NCBI GenBank assembly: GCA_001464695.1
Contig: LNDQ01000132.1
Span: 1-62,961 of the forward strand
DNA: 62,961 nt
Direction: 5' to 3'
Source: Betaproteobacteria bacterium Ga0077523
Lineage (GTDB): Bacteria; Pseudomonadota; Gammaproteobacteria; Burkholderiales; Ga0077523
Part shown: positions 27,950 through 36,416 of the stretch, in pieces
Numbering within the stretch: the stretch's first letter is position 1
Layout of the letters: each line of letters starts with the position of its first letter
The notes under the pieces: model-generated
Told to the model about the DNA's origin: nothing
What the model saw: only the letters and a program-made list of their open reading frames with translations
Database searches by the model: none
Made by a program: the position numbers and the translations under genes

Positions 27950-28723
27950 TTAGCCAGCGGAGAACCCGCCGTCGAGAAAGATCACCTGGCCCGTGATGTA
28001 ATCGGAGGCACGCGATGCCAGCAAGACCGCCAGCCCGCGCACATCGTCTAACTCGCCGTTGCGGCCGATCATCGTCCGGGCGGCGAGTGCCGCGGCTCGC
28101 TGCGGATCGTCGAAGACCGCGCGCGTGAGCGGGGTGCGGAAGAAACCGGGGGCGATCGCGTTGCAGTTGATCCCCTTGTTCGACCACGCCTCGGCCTGGA
28201 CCCGCGTCAGCTGGGCGATACCGGCCTTCGACACGCCATAGGCACCGCTGTTGTTGAACGACCGGATCGACTGGAGCGAGGCCAGGTTGATGATGCGGCC
28301 CCAGCGCCGCTCGATCATGGCCGGAACCAACGCCTGGGCCAGGAAGAACGGCGTGTCCAGATTGAGGCGCAGCGTTGCGTCCCAGTCGTCGGCGGTCAGC
28401 CGGGACAGCGGCGGCCGGCGATTGATACCCGCCGCGTTGACCAGAATGTCCGGCGCACCGAAAGGCTTGGCGGCGCGCAGCGCAGCGTCGGCGACGGCGA
28501 CGCGGTCGGCGAGATCACAATCGAACCAGGCTGCGCCGTGGCCGAACGCTTCGATCGAGCGCACCGCTTCCTCGAGCCGTGCCCGGTCGCGCGCCAGCAG
28601 AACGACGTTGGCGCCGGCTTCGGCCAACGCCAGAGCAATCGCTTTGCCGATGCCGGAATTTCCGCCGGTGACTAGAGCTGTGCGGCCTTCGAGGGAAAAC
28701 AGTGTCGGCAGCGCGAGGGTCAC
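27950..28723 (-). CDS. SDR-family oxidoreductase
   Basis: 257 aa classical short-chain dehydrogenase. The cofactor motif TGGNSGIG is at 19-26 and NAAG at 97-100. The catalytic residues are S149, Y162 and K166 (YGVSK). The overall sequence resembles gluconate 5-dehydrogenase and 2-deoxy-D-gluconate 3-dehydrogenase, but substrate assignment is not possible. It lies upstream of the livK gene on the same strand, 114 nt away, and may be co-transcribed with the transporter. Confidence 0.88.
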   Translation of the reverse strand: MTLALPTLFSLEGRTALVTGGNSGIGKAIALALAEAGANVVLLARDRARLEEAVRSIEAFGHGAAWFDCDLADRVAVADAALRAAKPFGAPDILVNAAGINRRPPLSRLTADDWDATLRLNLDTPFFLAQALVPAMIERRWGRIINLASLQSIRSFNNSGAYGVSKAGIAQLTRVQAEAWSNKGINCNAIAPGFFRTPLTRAVFDDPQRAAALAARTMIGRNGELDDVRGLAVLLASRASDYITGQVIFLDGGFSAG

Positions 28724-28921
28724 GGCGAGTCGGCTATGGCGACACGGGCGGAATTCGCATCAGGTGTTGCCGCCCCAATCGCGACCTTCCTCGGCAGGGT
28801 CGGGTATGACTGCCCGCCATCCCCCGCGTTCCCCCGCGCGCCGGGCGCTGCGCTGCCCCGGAAGGAGCGTACGTCCGCTTCCCCGGCTGTGCCGGGGGAG
28901 GGCCAGGGAGGGGGCTACGGC

Positions 28922-30343
28922 TCATGCCGTCGCCAGCTCCTGGCGTGCGGCTGCGATCGCGGCGCGCACCTGTGCCGGCGCGGTCCCGCCCGGATGGTTC
29001 CGGCTGGCGAGCGAACCTTCCAGGGTCAGCACGGCATGCACGTCCGGGCCGATCAACGACGAGAACTGCCGCAGGGTGTCGAGCGGGAGCTGCGCGAGAT
29101 CGACGCCGGCATCGGCCGCATGGCGTACCGCCCGGGCCACTGCCTCGTGCGCTTCGCGAAACGGCAGGCCGCGCTTGACCAGATAGTCCGCGAGATCGGT
29201 CGCCGTCGAAAAGCCCTCGAGGGCGGCGGCACGCATCGCCGCCGCATTCACCGTCACGCCGCGCATCATCGCCGCGAAGATCGCGAGCGAGTCGGTGAGC
29301 GTATCGACGGTGTCGAACAGCGGTTCCTTGTCTTCCTGGTTGTCCTTGTTGTAGGCGAGCGGCTGCCCCTTCATGAGCGTGAGCAGCCCCACGAGGTGAC
29401 CGTTCACGCGCCCGGTCTTGCCGCGCACCAGTTCCGGCACGTCCGGGTTCTTCTTCTGCGGCATGATCGAGGAGCCGGTGCAGAAGCGATCGGCGATGTC
29501 GATGAAACCGAAGCGCGGGCTCATCCACAGGATCAGTTCCTCGGCGAGGCGCGACAGGTGCGTCATGACGAGTGCCGCTGCGGCGCAGAACTCGATCGCG
29601 AAGTCGCGATCGGACACCGCATCGAGCGAATTGGCGCAGATGCCATCGAATCCGAGCGCGCGCGCCACCTGCTCGCGATCGATCGGATAGCTGGTGCCGG
29701 CCAGTGCCGCCGCCCCGAGCGGCAGGCGGTTCACGCGCGCGCGCGTATCCCTGAGGCGCGCCGCATCGCGGGCCAGCATCTCGTAGTAAGCCATCAGGTG
29801 ATGACCGAAGGTGACCGGCTGCGCCACCTGCAGGTGGGTGAAACCCGGCATCACGGTGTCGGCGTGCTGCTCGGCGAGGTCGACCAGTGCTCGTTGCAGA
29901 TCGCGGATCAGCGTCACGCAATCGTCGATGGCCGCGCGCAGGTAGAGACGGATGTCGGTGGCCACCTGGTCGTTGCGCGAACGGCCGGTGTGCAGGCGCT
30001 TGCCGGCGTCGCCGACCAGTTCGGTGAGGCGCTTCTCGATGTTGAGATGCACGTCCTCGAGGTCGATCGACCAGACGAAGCGCCCGGCCTCGATGTCGGC
30101 GCCGATCTGACCCAGCCCGCGTTCGATGTCGGCCAGATCCTGGGCCGAAATGACGCCTACGGCACGAAGCATGCGTGCGTGCGCGAGCGACCCTTCGATG
30201 TCGAAGCGCGCCAGCCTGCAGTCGAAGCCGACCGATGCCGTAAAGCGCTTGACGCGCTCGTCGACGGCTTCAGCGAAACGGCCGGACCAGGTGCCGGCGG
30301 CGGGGGCGGGTTGCGGGCCCTTGGGCCCTTGCTCAGAATTCAT
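28922..30343 (-). CDS. argH: Argininosuccinate lyase
   Basis: 473 aa. It cleaves argininosuccinate to arginine and fumarate, the last step of arginine synthesis. The fumarase/aspartase-family signature [11 protein letters not shown] is intact, as are [13 protein letters not shown] and [15 protein letters not shown]. It is divergent from algZ, from which 106 nt separate it; the same argH-algZ-algR-hemC-hemD neighbourhood is known in Pseudomonas aeruginosa. Confidence 0.97.
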   Translation of the reverse strand: MNSEQGPKGPQPAPAAGTWSGRFAEAVDERVKRFTASVGFDCRLARFDIEGSLAHARMLRAVGVISAQDLADIERGLGQIGADIEAGRFVWSIDLEDVHLNIEKRLTELVGDAGKRLHTGRSRNDQVATDIRLYLRAAIDDCVTLIRDLQRALVDLAEQHADTVMPGFTHLQVAQPVTFGHHLMAYYEMLARDAARLRDTRARVNRLPLGAAALAGTSYPIDREQVARALGFDGICANSLDAVSDRDFAIEFCAAAALVMTHLSRLAEELILWMSPRFGFIDIADRFCTGSSIMPQKKNPDVPELVRGKTGRVNGHLVGLLTLMKGQPLAYNKDNQEDKEPLFDTVDTLTDSLAIFAAMMRGVTVNAAAMRAAALEGFSTATDLADYLVKRGLPFREAHEAVARAVRHAADAGVDLAQLPLDTLRQFSSLIGPDVHAVLTLEGSLASRNHPGGTAPAQVRAAIAAARQELATA

Positions 30344-30449
30344 CGGTGATCATGATGCGCACGTATGCGCTACCTGCGGGCAATCGACGGGCCGTCGCGG
30401 CGACCGCAGCAATCCTCGGAAACCCGCGCCAAGTCTGGACCTCGGAAGG

Positions 30450-31478
30450 ATGGCGAGTATAAATCAGAACCGGTACCCGGACCGTCTGCCCGACTTCCTC
30501 AATCTCGGAGTCTGGCTGCGGATCGTGCTGATCGTGACGTTCCTGTCGTTCGTGGTCGTGGTGCTGCGCACCGACGACTGGCACGCCATGATCGAGAACT
30601 TCTCGATCGCGTCATTGCGCGTGCAGCCCACGCTGGTGCTGTGCCTGCTCGCGCTCAGCATGACGAGCCCCTGGCTGCGGCGCCTCGACTATCGGGTGGG
30701 CGTGGTCGCGGTGCTCGCGATCGTGACCGGCATCACGGTGCTCGCGCACCGGGTCGGTTCGCCTTTCCTCGACGTCGACCCGGGACCGGTCGGACGACCG
30801 CTGTTCATCGCACTGACCGCGACCGCGCTCGTGTTGTTCTACTTCTTCCTGCGCAGCCGTGCGCTGTCCCCGGCGCTAACCGAGGCGCGCTTGCAGGCGT
30901 TGCAGGCCCGCATCCGTCCCCACTTTCTCTTCAACAGCATCACCGCAGTGCTCTCGCTCGTACGCAGCGAGCCCAAGCGCGCCGAGGCCGCGCTCGAAGA
31001 CATGGCCGACCTGTTCCGCGTGCTGATGGCCGACAACCGCGACCTGGCACCACTTGCCGACGAAGTGGAACTGTGTCGGCAGTATCTCGACCTGGAGCAA
31101 CTGCGCCTGGGTGATCGGCTGAGCATCGACTGGCACGTGGACAACATGCCGCGCGACGCGATGGTGCCGCCGCTCGTGCTGCAGCCGCTGCTCGAGAACG
31201 CCGTCTATCACGGGATCGAGCCGTCGCCCGATCCCGGCGTGGTGAGCATCAACATCTATCAAGTCCGCGGCGAAGTGCACATCGTCCTGCGCAATCCGTA
31301 CCGCAAGGAGGGCCGGCACCATGCCGGCAACAAGATGGCGCTCGGCAACATCCGCGAACGGCTGGCGCTGCATTTCGATGCGGAAGCCCGTCTCGAGTCG
31401 CGCGTGGAGGACAATGCGTACCAGGTGCATATCCGGGTGCCGTACGTGACCGAGAAGCCGGAAGCGAAGCGAACGTGA
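30450..31478 (+). CDS. algZ: LytS/AlgZ-type membrane histidine kinase
   Basis: 342 aa from the ATG at 30450. Four or more TM helices fill residues 20-135, followed by a His_kinase domain with the phospho-acceptor H158 in RPHFLFNS and an ATPase domain with LLENAVYHGIEP. This is the AlgZ/FimS class without a separate DHp of the EnvZ type. The name rests mainly on synteny (argH on one side, algR-hemC-hemD on the other). In P. aeruginosa this pair controls type IV pilus minor pilins and alginate. It overlaps algR by four bases. Confidence 0.85.
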   Translation: MASINQNRYPDRLPDFLNLGVWLRIVLIVTFLSFVVVVLRTDDWHAMIENFSIASLRVQPTLVLCLLALSMTSPWLRRLDYRVGVVAVLAIVTGITVLAHRVGSPFLDVDPGPVGRPLFIALTATALVLFYFFLRSRALSPALTEARLQALQARIRPHFLFNSITAVLSLVRSEPKRAEAALEDMADLFRVLMADNRDLAPLADEVELCRQYLDLEQLRLGDRLSIDWHVDNMPRDAMVPPLVLQPLLENAVYHGIEPSPDPGVVSINIYQVRGEVHIVLRNPYRKEGRHHAGNKMALGNIRERLALHFDAEARLESRVEDNAYQVHIRVPYVTEKPEAKRT

Positions 31479-32242
31479 GCCATCCGCAGGCACTGCGCGT
31501 GGTCATTACCGACGATGAGGCCCCGGCCAGAAGTCGCATGCGCGATCTGTTGCAGGACTGCGCCGCGACGTTGCCGATCGAGCTGGTGGGCGAGGCTGCG
31601 AACGGGCGCGAACTGATCGAGTTGCTGCAGGAGCGCGACGCCGATCTGGTGCTGCTCGACATCCGCATGCCGGAGATGGACGGCCTCGAGGCCGCGCAGC
31701 ACCTGCAGAAGCTGCCGGAGCCGCCGAAGATCATCTTCACCACCGCGTTCGACGCGTACGCCGTGAAGGCGTTCGAGCTGCACGCGGTCGACTATCTGCT
31801 GAAGCCGATCCGCCTGCGCCGGCTGTTCGATGCCGTGAGCCGTGCCCGTGCCCTGACACCGCTGCGGCTCGACGTATTGAAGGAACTGACGCCGGAGGCG
31901 CGCACCCACCTGTCGGTGCAGGAACGCGGTCGCGTGATCCTCGTGCCGGTGCCGGAGATCGTCTATCTGCGCGCCGAACTGAAATACGTGTCGATCCGTA
32001 CACGCGAGCGGGAGTTGCTGCTGGAAGAATCGCTGTCGCGCCTGGAGCAGGAGTTCGCGGACACCTTCGTGCGCATTCATCGCAGCTGCCTGGTGGCAAA
32101 GTCCCATCTGGCCGGGTTCGAGAAGGCGGCCGAAGACGGGGAAGGTGGCTGGGTCGCCCTGTTGAAAGGCGTCGATGAGAAGTTGCCGGTTTCTCGGCGT
32201 CAGGCGCACGTGGTGCGGGAGTTCGGCAAGAGTCTGCTGTAG
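31475..32242 (+). CDS. algR: LytTR-family response regulator, AlgR-like
   Basis: 255 aa from a GTG overlapping the algZ stop. The receiver domain has the acidic pair TDDE near 12-15 and the phospho-acceptor D62 in LLDIRMPEMDG, with YLLKPI near 105. The C-terminal LytTR DNA-binding domain (about 150-250) contains EIVYLRAELKYVSI and FVRIHRSCLV. It is the cognate regulator of the adjacent kinase. Targets are not visible; candidates in this window include the pilin promoter region, but no AlgR-type site was verified. Confidence 0.88.
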   Translation: MSHPQALRVVITDDEAPARSRMRDLLQDCAATLPIELVGEAANGRELIELLQERDADLVLLDIRMPEMDGLEAAQHLQKLPEPPKIIFTTAFDAYAVKAFELHAVDYLLKPIRLRRLFDAVSRARALTPLRLDVLKELTPEARTHLSVQERGRVILVPVPEIVYLRAELKYVSIRTRERELLLEESLSRLEQEFADTFVRIHRSCLVAKSHLAGFEKAAEDGEGGWVALLKGVDEKLPVSRRQAHVVREFGKSLL

Positions 32243-32251
32243 GCGGTAACC

Positions 32252-32342
32252 CCTGACCACGGAGAACCGGAGGAGCACGGACAGATCGCCGGGCAGGCCC
32301 GGTTTGCCTTTCTCCGTGTCCTCCGTGTTGTCCGTGGTTCGG
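32252..32342. repeat. Intergenic inverted repeat, element C (9-bp-unit family)
   Basis: Imperfect palindrome of about 91 bp starting 9 nt after the algR stop. The left arm is rich in CGGAG units and the right arm in CTCCGTG units. In the middle, CCGGGC-AG-GCCCGG (32289-32302) forms a perfect 6-bp hairpin followed by TTTG, so it may act as a terminator between algR and hemC. It is less well paired than elements B and E. Confidence 0.7.
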
Positions 32343-32381
32343 CTTTTCCACCCCGAGCCCTCGATGGCGAACCCCGGCTGC

Positions 32382-32387
32382 TAGAAT
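32382..32387 (+). promoter_or_regulatory. Candidate -10 element for hemC
   Basis: TAGAAT at 32382-32387 lies 26 nt before the hemC GTG, after the element C hairpin. No convincing -35 is visible. It would give hemC-hemD-hemX-hemY-ppc its own promoter. Confidence 0.4.
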
Positions 32388-32413
32388 CGCGGGGTCGTCG
32401 CCGGAGTCCGCCC

Positions 32414-33361
32414 GTGCCTGCCGTCACCCCCGATCGCATCGTCATCGCCACGCGCGAGAGTGCCCTGGCGCTCTGGCAGGCGGAGCACATCCGCGCGCGG
32501 CTCGTGGCTGCCCACCCCGGCCTCACCGTCGAACTGCTCGGCATGACCACGGAAGGCGACCGCAAGCTCGGCAGCTCGCTCGCGAAGATCGGCGGCAAGG
32601 GGCTGTTCGTCAAGGAACTGGAGGACGCGCTGCTGCAGGGCCGGGCCGATATCGCCGTGCATTCGATGAAGGACGTGCCGGTGAACCTGCCCCCGGGTTT
32701 CACCATCGCCGCCATCGGCGAGCGCGAGGACCCGCGCGATGCGTTCGTGTCGAATCGCCATCGCGGTCTGGGCGAACTGGCGCCGGGGGCGGTGGTGGGC
32801 ACATCGAGCCTGCGCCGCGAGAGCCAGATCCGCGCGCGGCACCCGCAGCTTCGCATCGAATCCCTGCGCGGCAACGTCCAGACGCGGCTGCGCAAGCTGG
32901 ACGAGGGCCAGTACGACGCGGTCATCCTCGCTGCGGCCGGGTTGAAGCGCCTCGGACTGGAGGCGCGCATCGCCGGTTTCCTCACGCCCGAGGAGAGCAT
33001 CCCCGCCGTGGGCCAGGGCGCGATCGGCATCGAGAGCCGAGTCGATCGGGACGACCTGCTGCCGCTGCTGGCGATTCTGAACGACACGGATACCGCCTGG
33101 TGCGTCCGGGCCGAGCGTGCCATGAGCCGGAGCCTCGGGGGCAGTTGCACGGTTCCGCTGGGCGGGTTCGCGACGATCGCCGGCGGGCGGGCGTCGATGC
33201 GAGCGTTCGTCGCGAGCCCGGACGGATCCCGCATGGTCCGGGCGGACAACACGGCAGCCCACACGCCCGACGGCGCCGAGAGCCTCGGCCAGGAAATCGC
33301 CGATCGCCTGGCGGCCGGCGGGGCACGCGAGATCCTGCGCGCCCTCGAAGGTGTGGCCTGA
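32414..33361 (+). CDS. hemC: Hydroxymethylbilane synthase (porphobilinogen deaminase)
   Basis: 315 aa from a GTG start. It polymerises four porphobilinogen molecules to hydroxymethylbilane. The dipyrromethane-cofactor cysteine is C245 in [50 protein letters not shown] and GTSSLRR are all present. Its stop abuts the hemD ATG (overlap zone 3359-3364 is TGA then ATG sharing one spacing base), so the genes are coupled. Confidence 0.97.
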   Translation: MPAVTPDRIVIATRESALALWQAEHIRARLVAAHPGLTVELLGMTTEGDRKLGSSLAKIGGKGLFVKELEDALLQGRADIAVHSMKDVPVNLPPGFTIAAIGEREDPRDAFVSNRHRGLGELAPGAVVGTSSLRRESQIRARHPQLRIESLRGNVQTRLRKLDEGQYDAVILAAAGLKRLGLEARIAGFLTPEESIPAVGQGAIGIESRVDRDDLLPLLAILNDTDTAWCVRAERAMSRSLGGSCTVPLGGFATIAGGRASMRAFVASPDGSRMVRADNTAAHTPDGAESLGQEIADRLAAGGAREILRALEGVA

Positions 33362-34153
33362 ATGGGCGCCGCAGCCGAGCTCGCCGGTCGAGCGATCATG
33401 GTGACGCGGCCCATTCATCAGGCCGGCACGCTCGCCCGGATGATCCGCGAGCGCGGTGGCGAGCCGGTGCTGTTCCCTACCATCGAGATTCGGCCGGCAC
33501 CCGATCCGCAGCCGCTGGAGCGCGCGGTGGCGAACCGCGCCGCATTCGATCTCGCCGTCTTCGCCAGTGCCAATGCCGTGACCATGGCCTGGCCGCGGGT
33601 CACCGCCGCGGGCGGACTGGCGCCCCACGCGCGCCTGGCCGCCGTCGGCGAGGGCACGGCGGCGGCGTTGCGCCACGGCGGCGCAACCGAAGTCATCACG
33701 CCGGCGCAGGGTGCTGACAGCGAAGCATTGCTCGCCGAGCCTGAGCTGCGCGCGGTGGCAGGTCGCCGCGTTGCCCTCTTCAGCGGTGTCGGGGGCCGCG
33801 AGCTCCTCGCTGCCGAGTTGACCGTCCGCGGCGCGATCGTCGACGTCGTGCCCTGCTACGTACGCGTGCGGCCCGACACGCCCACCGCGCCGGTGCGCAC
33901 CCGGATCGCCGCTGGCGCGCTCGCTGCGATCACCGCGACGAGCTCGGAAGGGGTGCGCAACCTCTACGCGATGCTGGCTCCCGACGCAGCCGCGATCGCG
34001 GCGATCCCGCACGTCGTTTCGCATGAACGCATCGCGTTCGCTGCACGCGAGTGCGGTGCCACCACGGTGCACGTGAGCGGCAGCGGCGATGCGGCCATGG
34101 TGTCGGCGCTGATCGCACTCTTCCAGGTCGGTCTCGTGGCCGCCCGATCATGA
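33362..34153 (+). CDS. hemD: Uroporphyrinogen-III synthase
   Basis: 263 aa. It cyclises hydroxymethylbilane to uroporphyrinogen III. The family is poorly conserved. Supporting features are the N-terminal VTRPIHQAGTLARMI, the first-domain FASANAV, VGEGTAAAL and the second-domain TATSSEGVRNL with VVSHERIAFAA. Position between hemC and hemX makes the call firm. Its stop overlaps the hemX ATG by four bases. Confidence 0.95.
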   Translation: MGAAAELAGRAIMVTRPIHQAGTLARMIRERGGEPVLFPTIEIRPAPDPQPLERAVANRAAFDLAVFASANAVTMAWPRVTAAGGLAPHARLAAVGEGTAAALRHGGATEVITPAQGADSEALLAEPELRAVAGRRVALFSGVGGRELLAAELTVRGAIVDVVPCYVRVRPDTPTAPVRTRIAAGALAAITATSSEGVRNLYAMLAPDAAAIAAIPHVVSHERIAFAARECGATTVHVSGSGDAAMVSALIALFQVGLVAARS

Positions 34154-35172
34154 ACGAGCCCACACCGCAGCCGCCCGCACCGCCGATCCTGCAGAAGCTG
34201 CAGGGATACCTCAACGTACCCACGGTGGTGGCCCTGATCGCGCTCGGCATCGCCCTCTGGCAATGGACCGACACGCGGCGTGAAGCGACGCAACTGCAGG
34301 GCGATCTCGCGAAGCGCGTGAGCGCGCTGGACCAGACGGGGCGCGACGCGCTGTTGACCGCTGACCAGGTGCGCAACACGCTGCGCGACGTGGAGAGCCG
34401 GATGGGCATGCTGGAAGCACGCCTCATGGAAACGCAGGGCCAGCGCATCGCCCTGGAGGCGCTGTACCAGGAGCTCGCACGCAATCGCGACGAATGGGTG
34501 CTGGCGGAGGTCGAAGGCATTCTCACGACGGCGGCGCAGCAGTTGCAACTCGCCGGCAACGTGCGCGCCGCGTTGATCGCCCTGGAGGCGGCCGACAAGC
34601 GGCTCGCACGGGCTGATCGTCCAAGCCTCATTCCGCTGCGCAAGGTGATCAACGCGGACATCGATCGACTGAAGGCGTTGCCGGCGGTCGACGTGCCCGG
34701 CCTCACGTTGAAGCTCGACAATCTCGTGGTCGCGGTCGATTCGTTGCCGCTCGCGGCCGAAGGCCGGCCCGAGGATTCGACGGCCGAGGCGCCGGCGGCG
34801 CCCGGCGGATTCTGGGCGCGACTGTCAGGCGAGTACTGGCGCGACCTGAAGGAACTGCTGCGGGTCCGGGTCGTCGCCGGTCCCGAAGTGCCGCTGCTCG
34901 CTCCCGAGCAGGCGTATTTCCTGCGCGAGAACCTGAAACTGAAGCTGTTGTCGGCACGCCTCGCGCTGTTGGCGCGTGACGAGGCGACGTTCCGTGCCGA
35001 TCTCAAGACCGCCGGCAAGTGGCTCGCGCAATATTTCGACGGCAAGTCGAAGTCGGTCGCGAACGCGACGGCGACGCTGAAGCAGCTCGGTGAAAGCGAA
35101 CTGGCGCTCAAGCTGCCCGATCTTTCCGACAGCCTCGAAGCCGTGCGCTCGCCGCGCTTCGTCCGCAAGTAG
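34150..35172 (+). CDS. hemX: HemX-family membrane protein (often called uroporphyrinogen-III C-methyltransferase)
   Basis: 340 aa. It has a short cytoplasmic N-terminus with a Pro-rich stretch, one TM helix (about 27-43), then a coiled coil (about 46-105) and a helical periplasmic domain. It has no SAM-binding methyltransferase motif, so the historical enzyme name is unlikely to be right. The family is linked to haem synthesis only by its operon position. The start overlaps the hemD stop. Confidence 0.9.
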   Translation: MNEPTPQPPAPPILQKLQGYLNVPTVVALIALGIALWQWTDTRREATQLQGDLAKRVSALDQTGRDALLTADQVRNTLRDVESRMGMLEARLMETQGQRIALEALYQELARNRDEWVLAEVEGILTTAAQQLQLAGNVRAALIALEAADKRLARADRPSLIPLRKVINADIDRLKALPAVDVPGLTLKLDNLVVAVDSLPLAAEGRPEDSTAEAPAAPGGFWARLSGEYWRDLKELLRVRVVAGPEVPLLAPEQAYFLRENLKLKLLSARLALLARDEATFRADLKTAGKWLAQYFDGKSKSVANATATLKQLGESELALKLPDLSDSLEAVRSPRFVRK

Positions 35173-35183
35173 GCGCGCCCGCC

Positions 35184-36392
35184 GTGCGCACGCTCGTCTG
35201 GATTGTCGGCCTGTTTGCCGTCGCCGTGGGGGTGGTGCTGGCGGCCCGCTACAACACGGGCTACGTGCTGATCGCGCTGCCGACCACGCGAATCGAGCTG
35301 TCGCTCAACCTGGCGGCGATCGCGATCGCCGTCGCCTTCGTGCTCGCGTACCTCGTTCTGCGGATCGTCTTCCTCGCTGCAGCGTTGCCCGCCGAAGCCC
35401 GGCGGTTCCGCGCTCGGCGCCGCAACGACGCCGGCCGGGTCGCGTTCAAGGAGGCGCTGCGGGCCTACTTCGAAGGCCGGTTCGGCCGGGCGCAGAAGTC
35501 CGCGGCGACGGCGCTCGAGGCGGGCGAGGAGCCCGCTCTTGCCGCGGTGATCGCGGCGCGTGCGGCGCACGAGATGCGCGCGTTCGAGGCCCGCGACGCC
35601 TACCTGGCGCAAGTCGAGTCGACCGCGACGTCGGAGGAGTATCTGCATCACATCACCCAGGCCGAGCTGTTGCTGGACGAGCGGCGCCACCATGACGGGC
35701 TGGCTGTGCTCGAGCGCCTGCGCGGGGACCATACGGCGGCGCTGCGGCTCGAGTTGAAGGCGCACCAGATGTCGAAGAACTGGGAGCGCGTCCTCGAACT
35801 GCTGCCGAAGCTGGAAGGCAAGAAGGTGCTGGACCCGGTCGTCACCGCGCAGCTGCGGCGCACCGCCACGGCCGAGAGCCTGAAGCGCAAGGCGATCAAC
35901 GTCCGTCAACTGCGTGACGCGTGGGAACGGTTGCCGGGCGATCTCAAGGTCGATCCGCTCGTGGCACGGACCGCGGCGGAGTGCTTTGCCGGGGTCGGGG
36001 CGTGCGCCGATGCGCACCGCGTGATCGAAGCTGCCCTCGAGGAACAGTGGGATACGCAGCTGGTGGCGCTGTATCCCGAATGTCCCGCGGACGACACCCG
36101 CGACCAGATCCAGAAGGCGGAGCGCTGGTTGCCGGCGCATCCGCGCGATGCGACCTTGCTGATCGCCCTGGGCCGGCTGTGCGCCCAGGCCGGACTGTGG
36201 GGCAAGGCGCGCAGCTATTTCGAAGCGAGCATCGGGGTGGAAGCGTCGCACACGGCGCACCTCGAACTCGCTCAGCTATCGGAACTCACCGGCCGCGAAG
36301 AAGAAGCCGGACAACACCGACGGGCCGCGCTCGACCTCGTGCTCGAGCAGCTGCGCACCGTCTCGGGAGGTCGTCGGAGGACACCCCTTTGA
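35184..36392 (+). CDS. hemY: HemY-family membrane protein with TPR-like repeats
   Basis: 402 aa from a GTG 11 nt after hemX. Two TM helices (about 4-22 and 43-66) are followed by a helical repeat domain of TPR type. Family motifs include AYFEGRFGRAQKSA and the C-terminal DATLLIALGRLCAQAGLWGKA. It is predicted to act with HemX in the envelope. The exact role in late haem synthesis is unproven; it is not the protoporphyrinogen oxidase that shares the name in Gram-positives. Confidence 0.92.
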   Translation: MRTLVWIVGLFAVAVGVVLAARYNTGYVLIALPTTRIELSLNLAAIAIAVAFVLAYLVLRIVFLAAALPAEARRFRARRRNDAGRVAFKEALRAYFEGRFGRAQKSAATALEAGEEPALAAVIAARAAHEMRAFEARDAYLAQVESTATSEEYLHHITQAELLLDERRHHDGLAVLERLRGDHTAALRLELKAHQMSKNWERVLELLPKLEGKKVLDPVVTAQLRRTATAESLKRKAINVRQLRDAWERLPGDLKVDPLVARTAAECFAGVGACADAHRVIEAALEEQWDTQLVALYPECPADDTRDQIQKAERWLPAHPRDATLLIALGRLCAQAGLWGKARSYFEASIGVEASHTAHLELAQLSELTGREEEAGQHRRAALDLVLEQLRTVSGGRRRTPL

Positions 36393-36416
36393 TTGTTTCC
36401 ACCCGAGGACCCGGGC

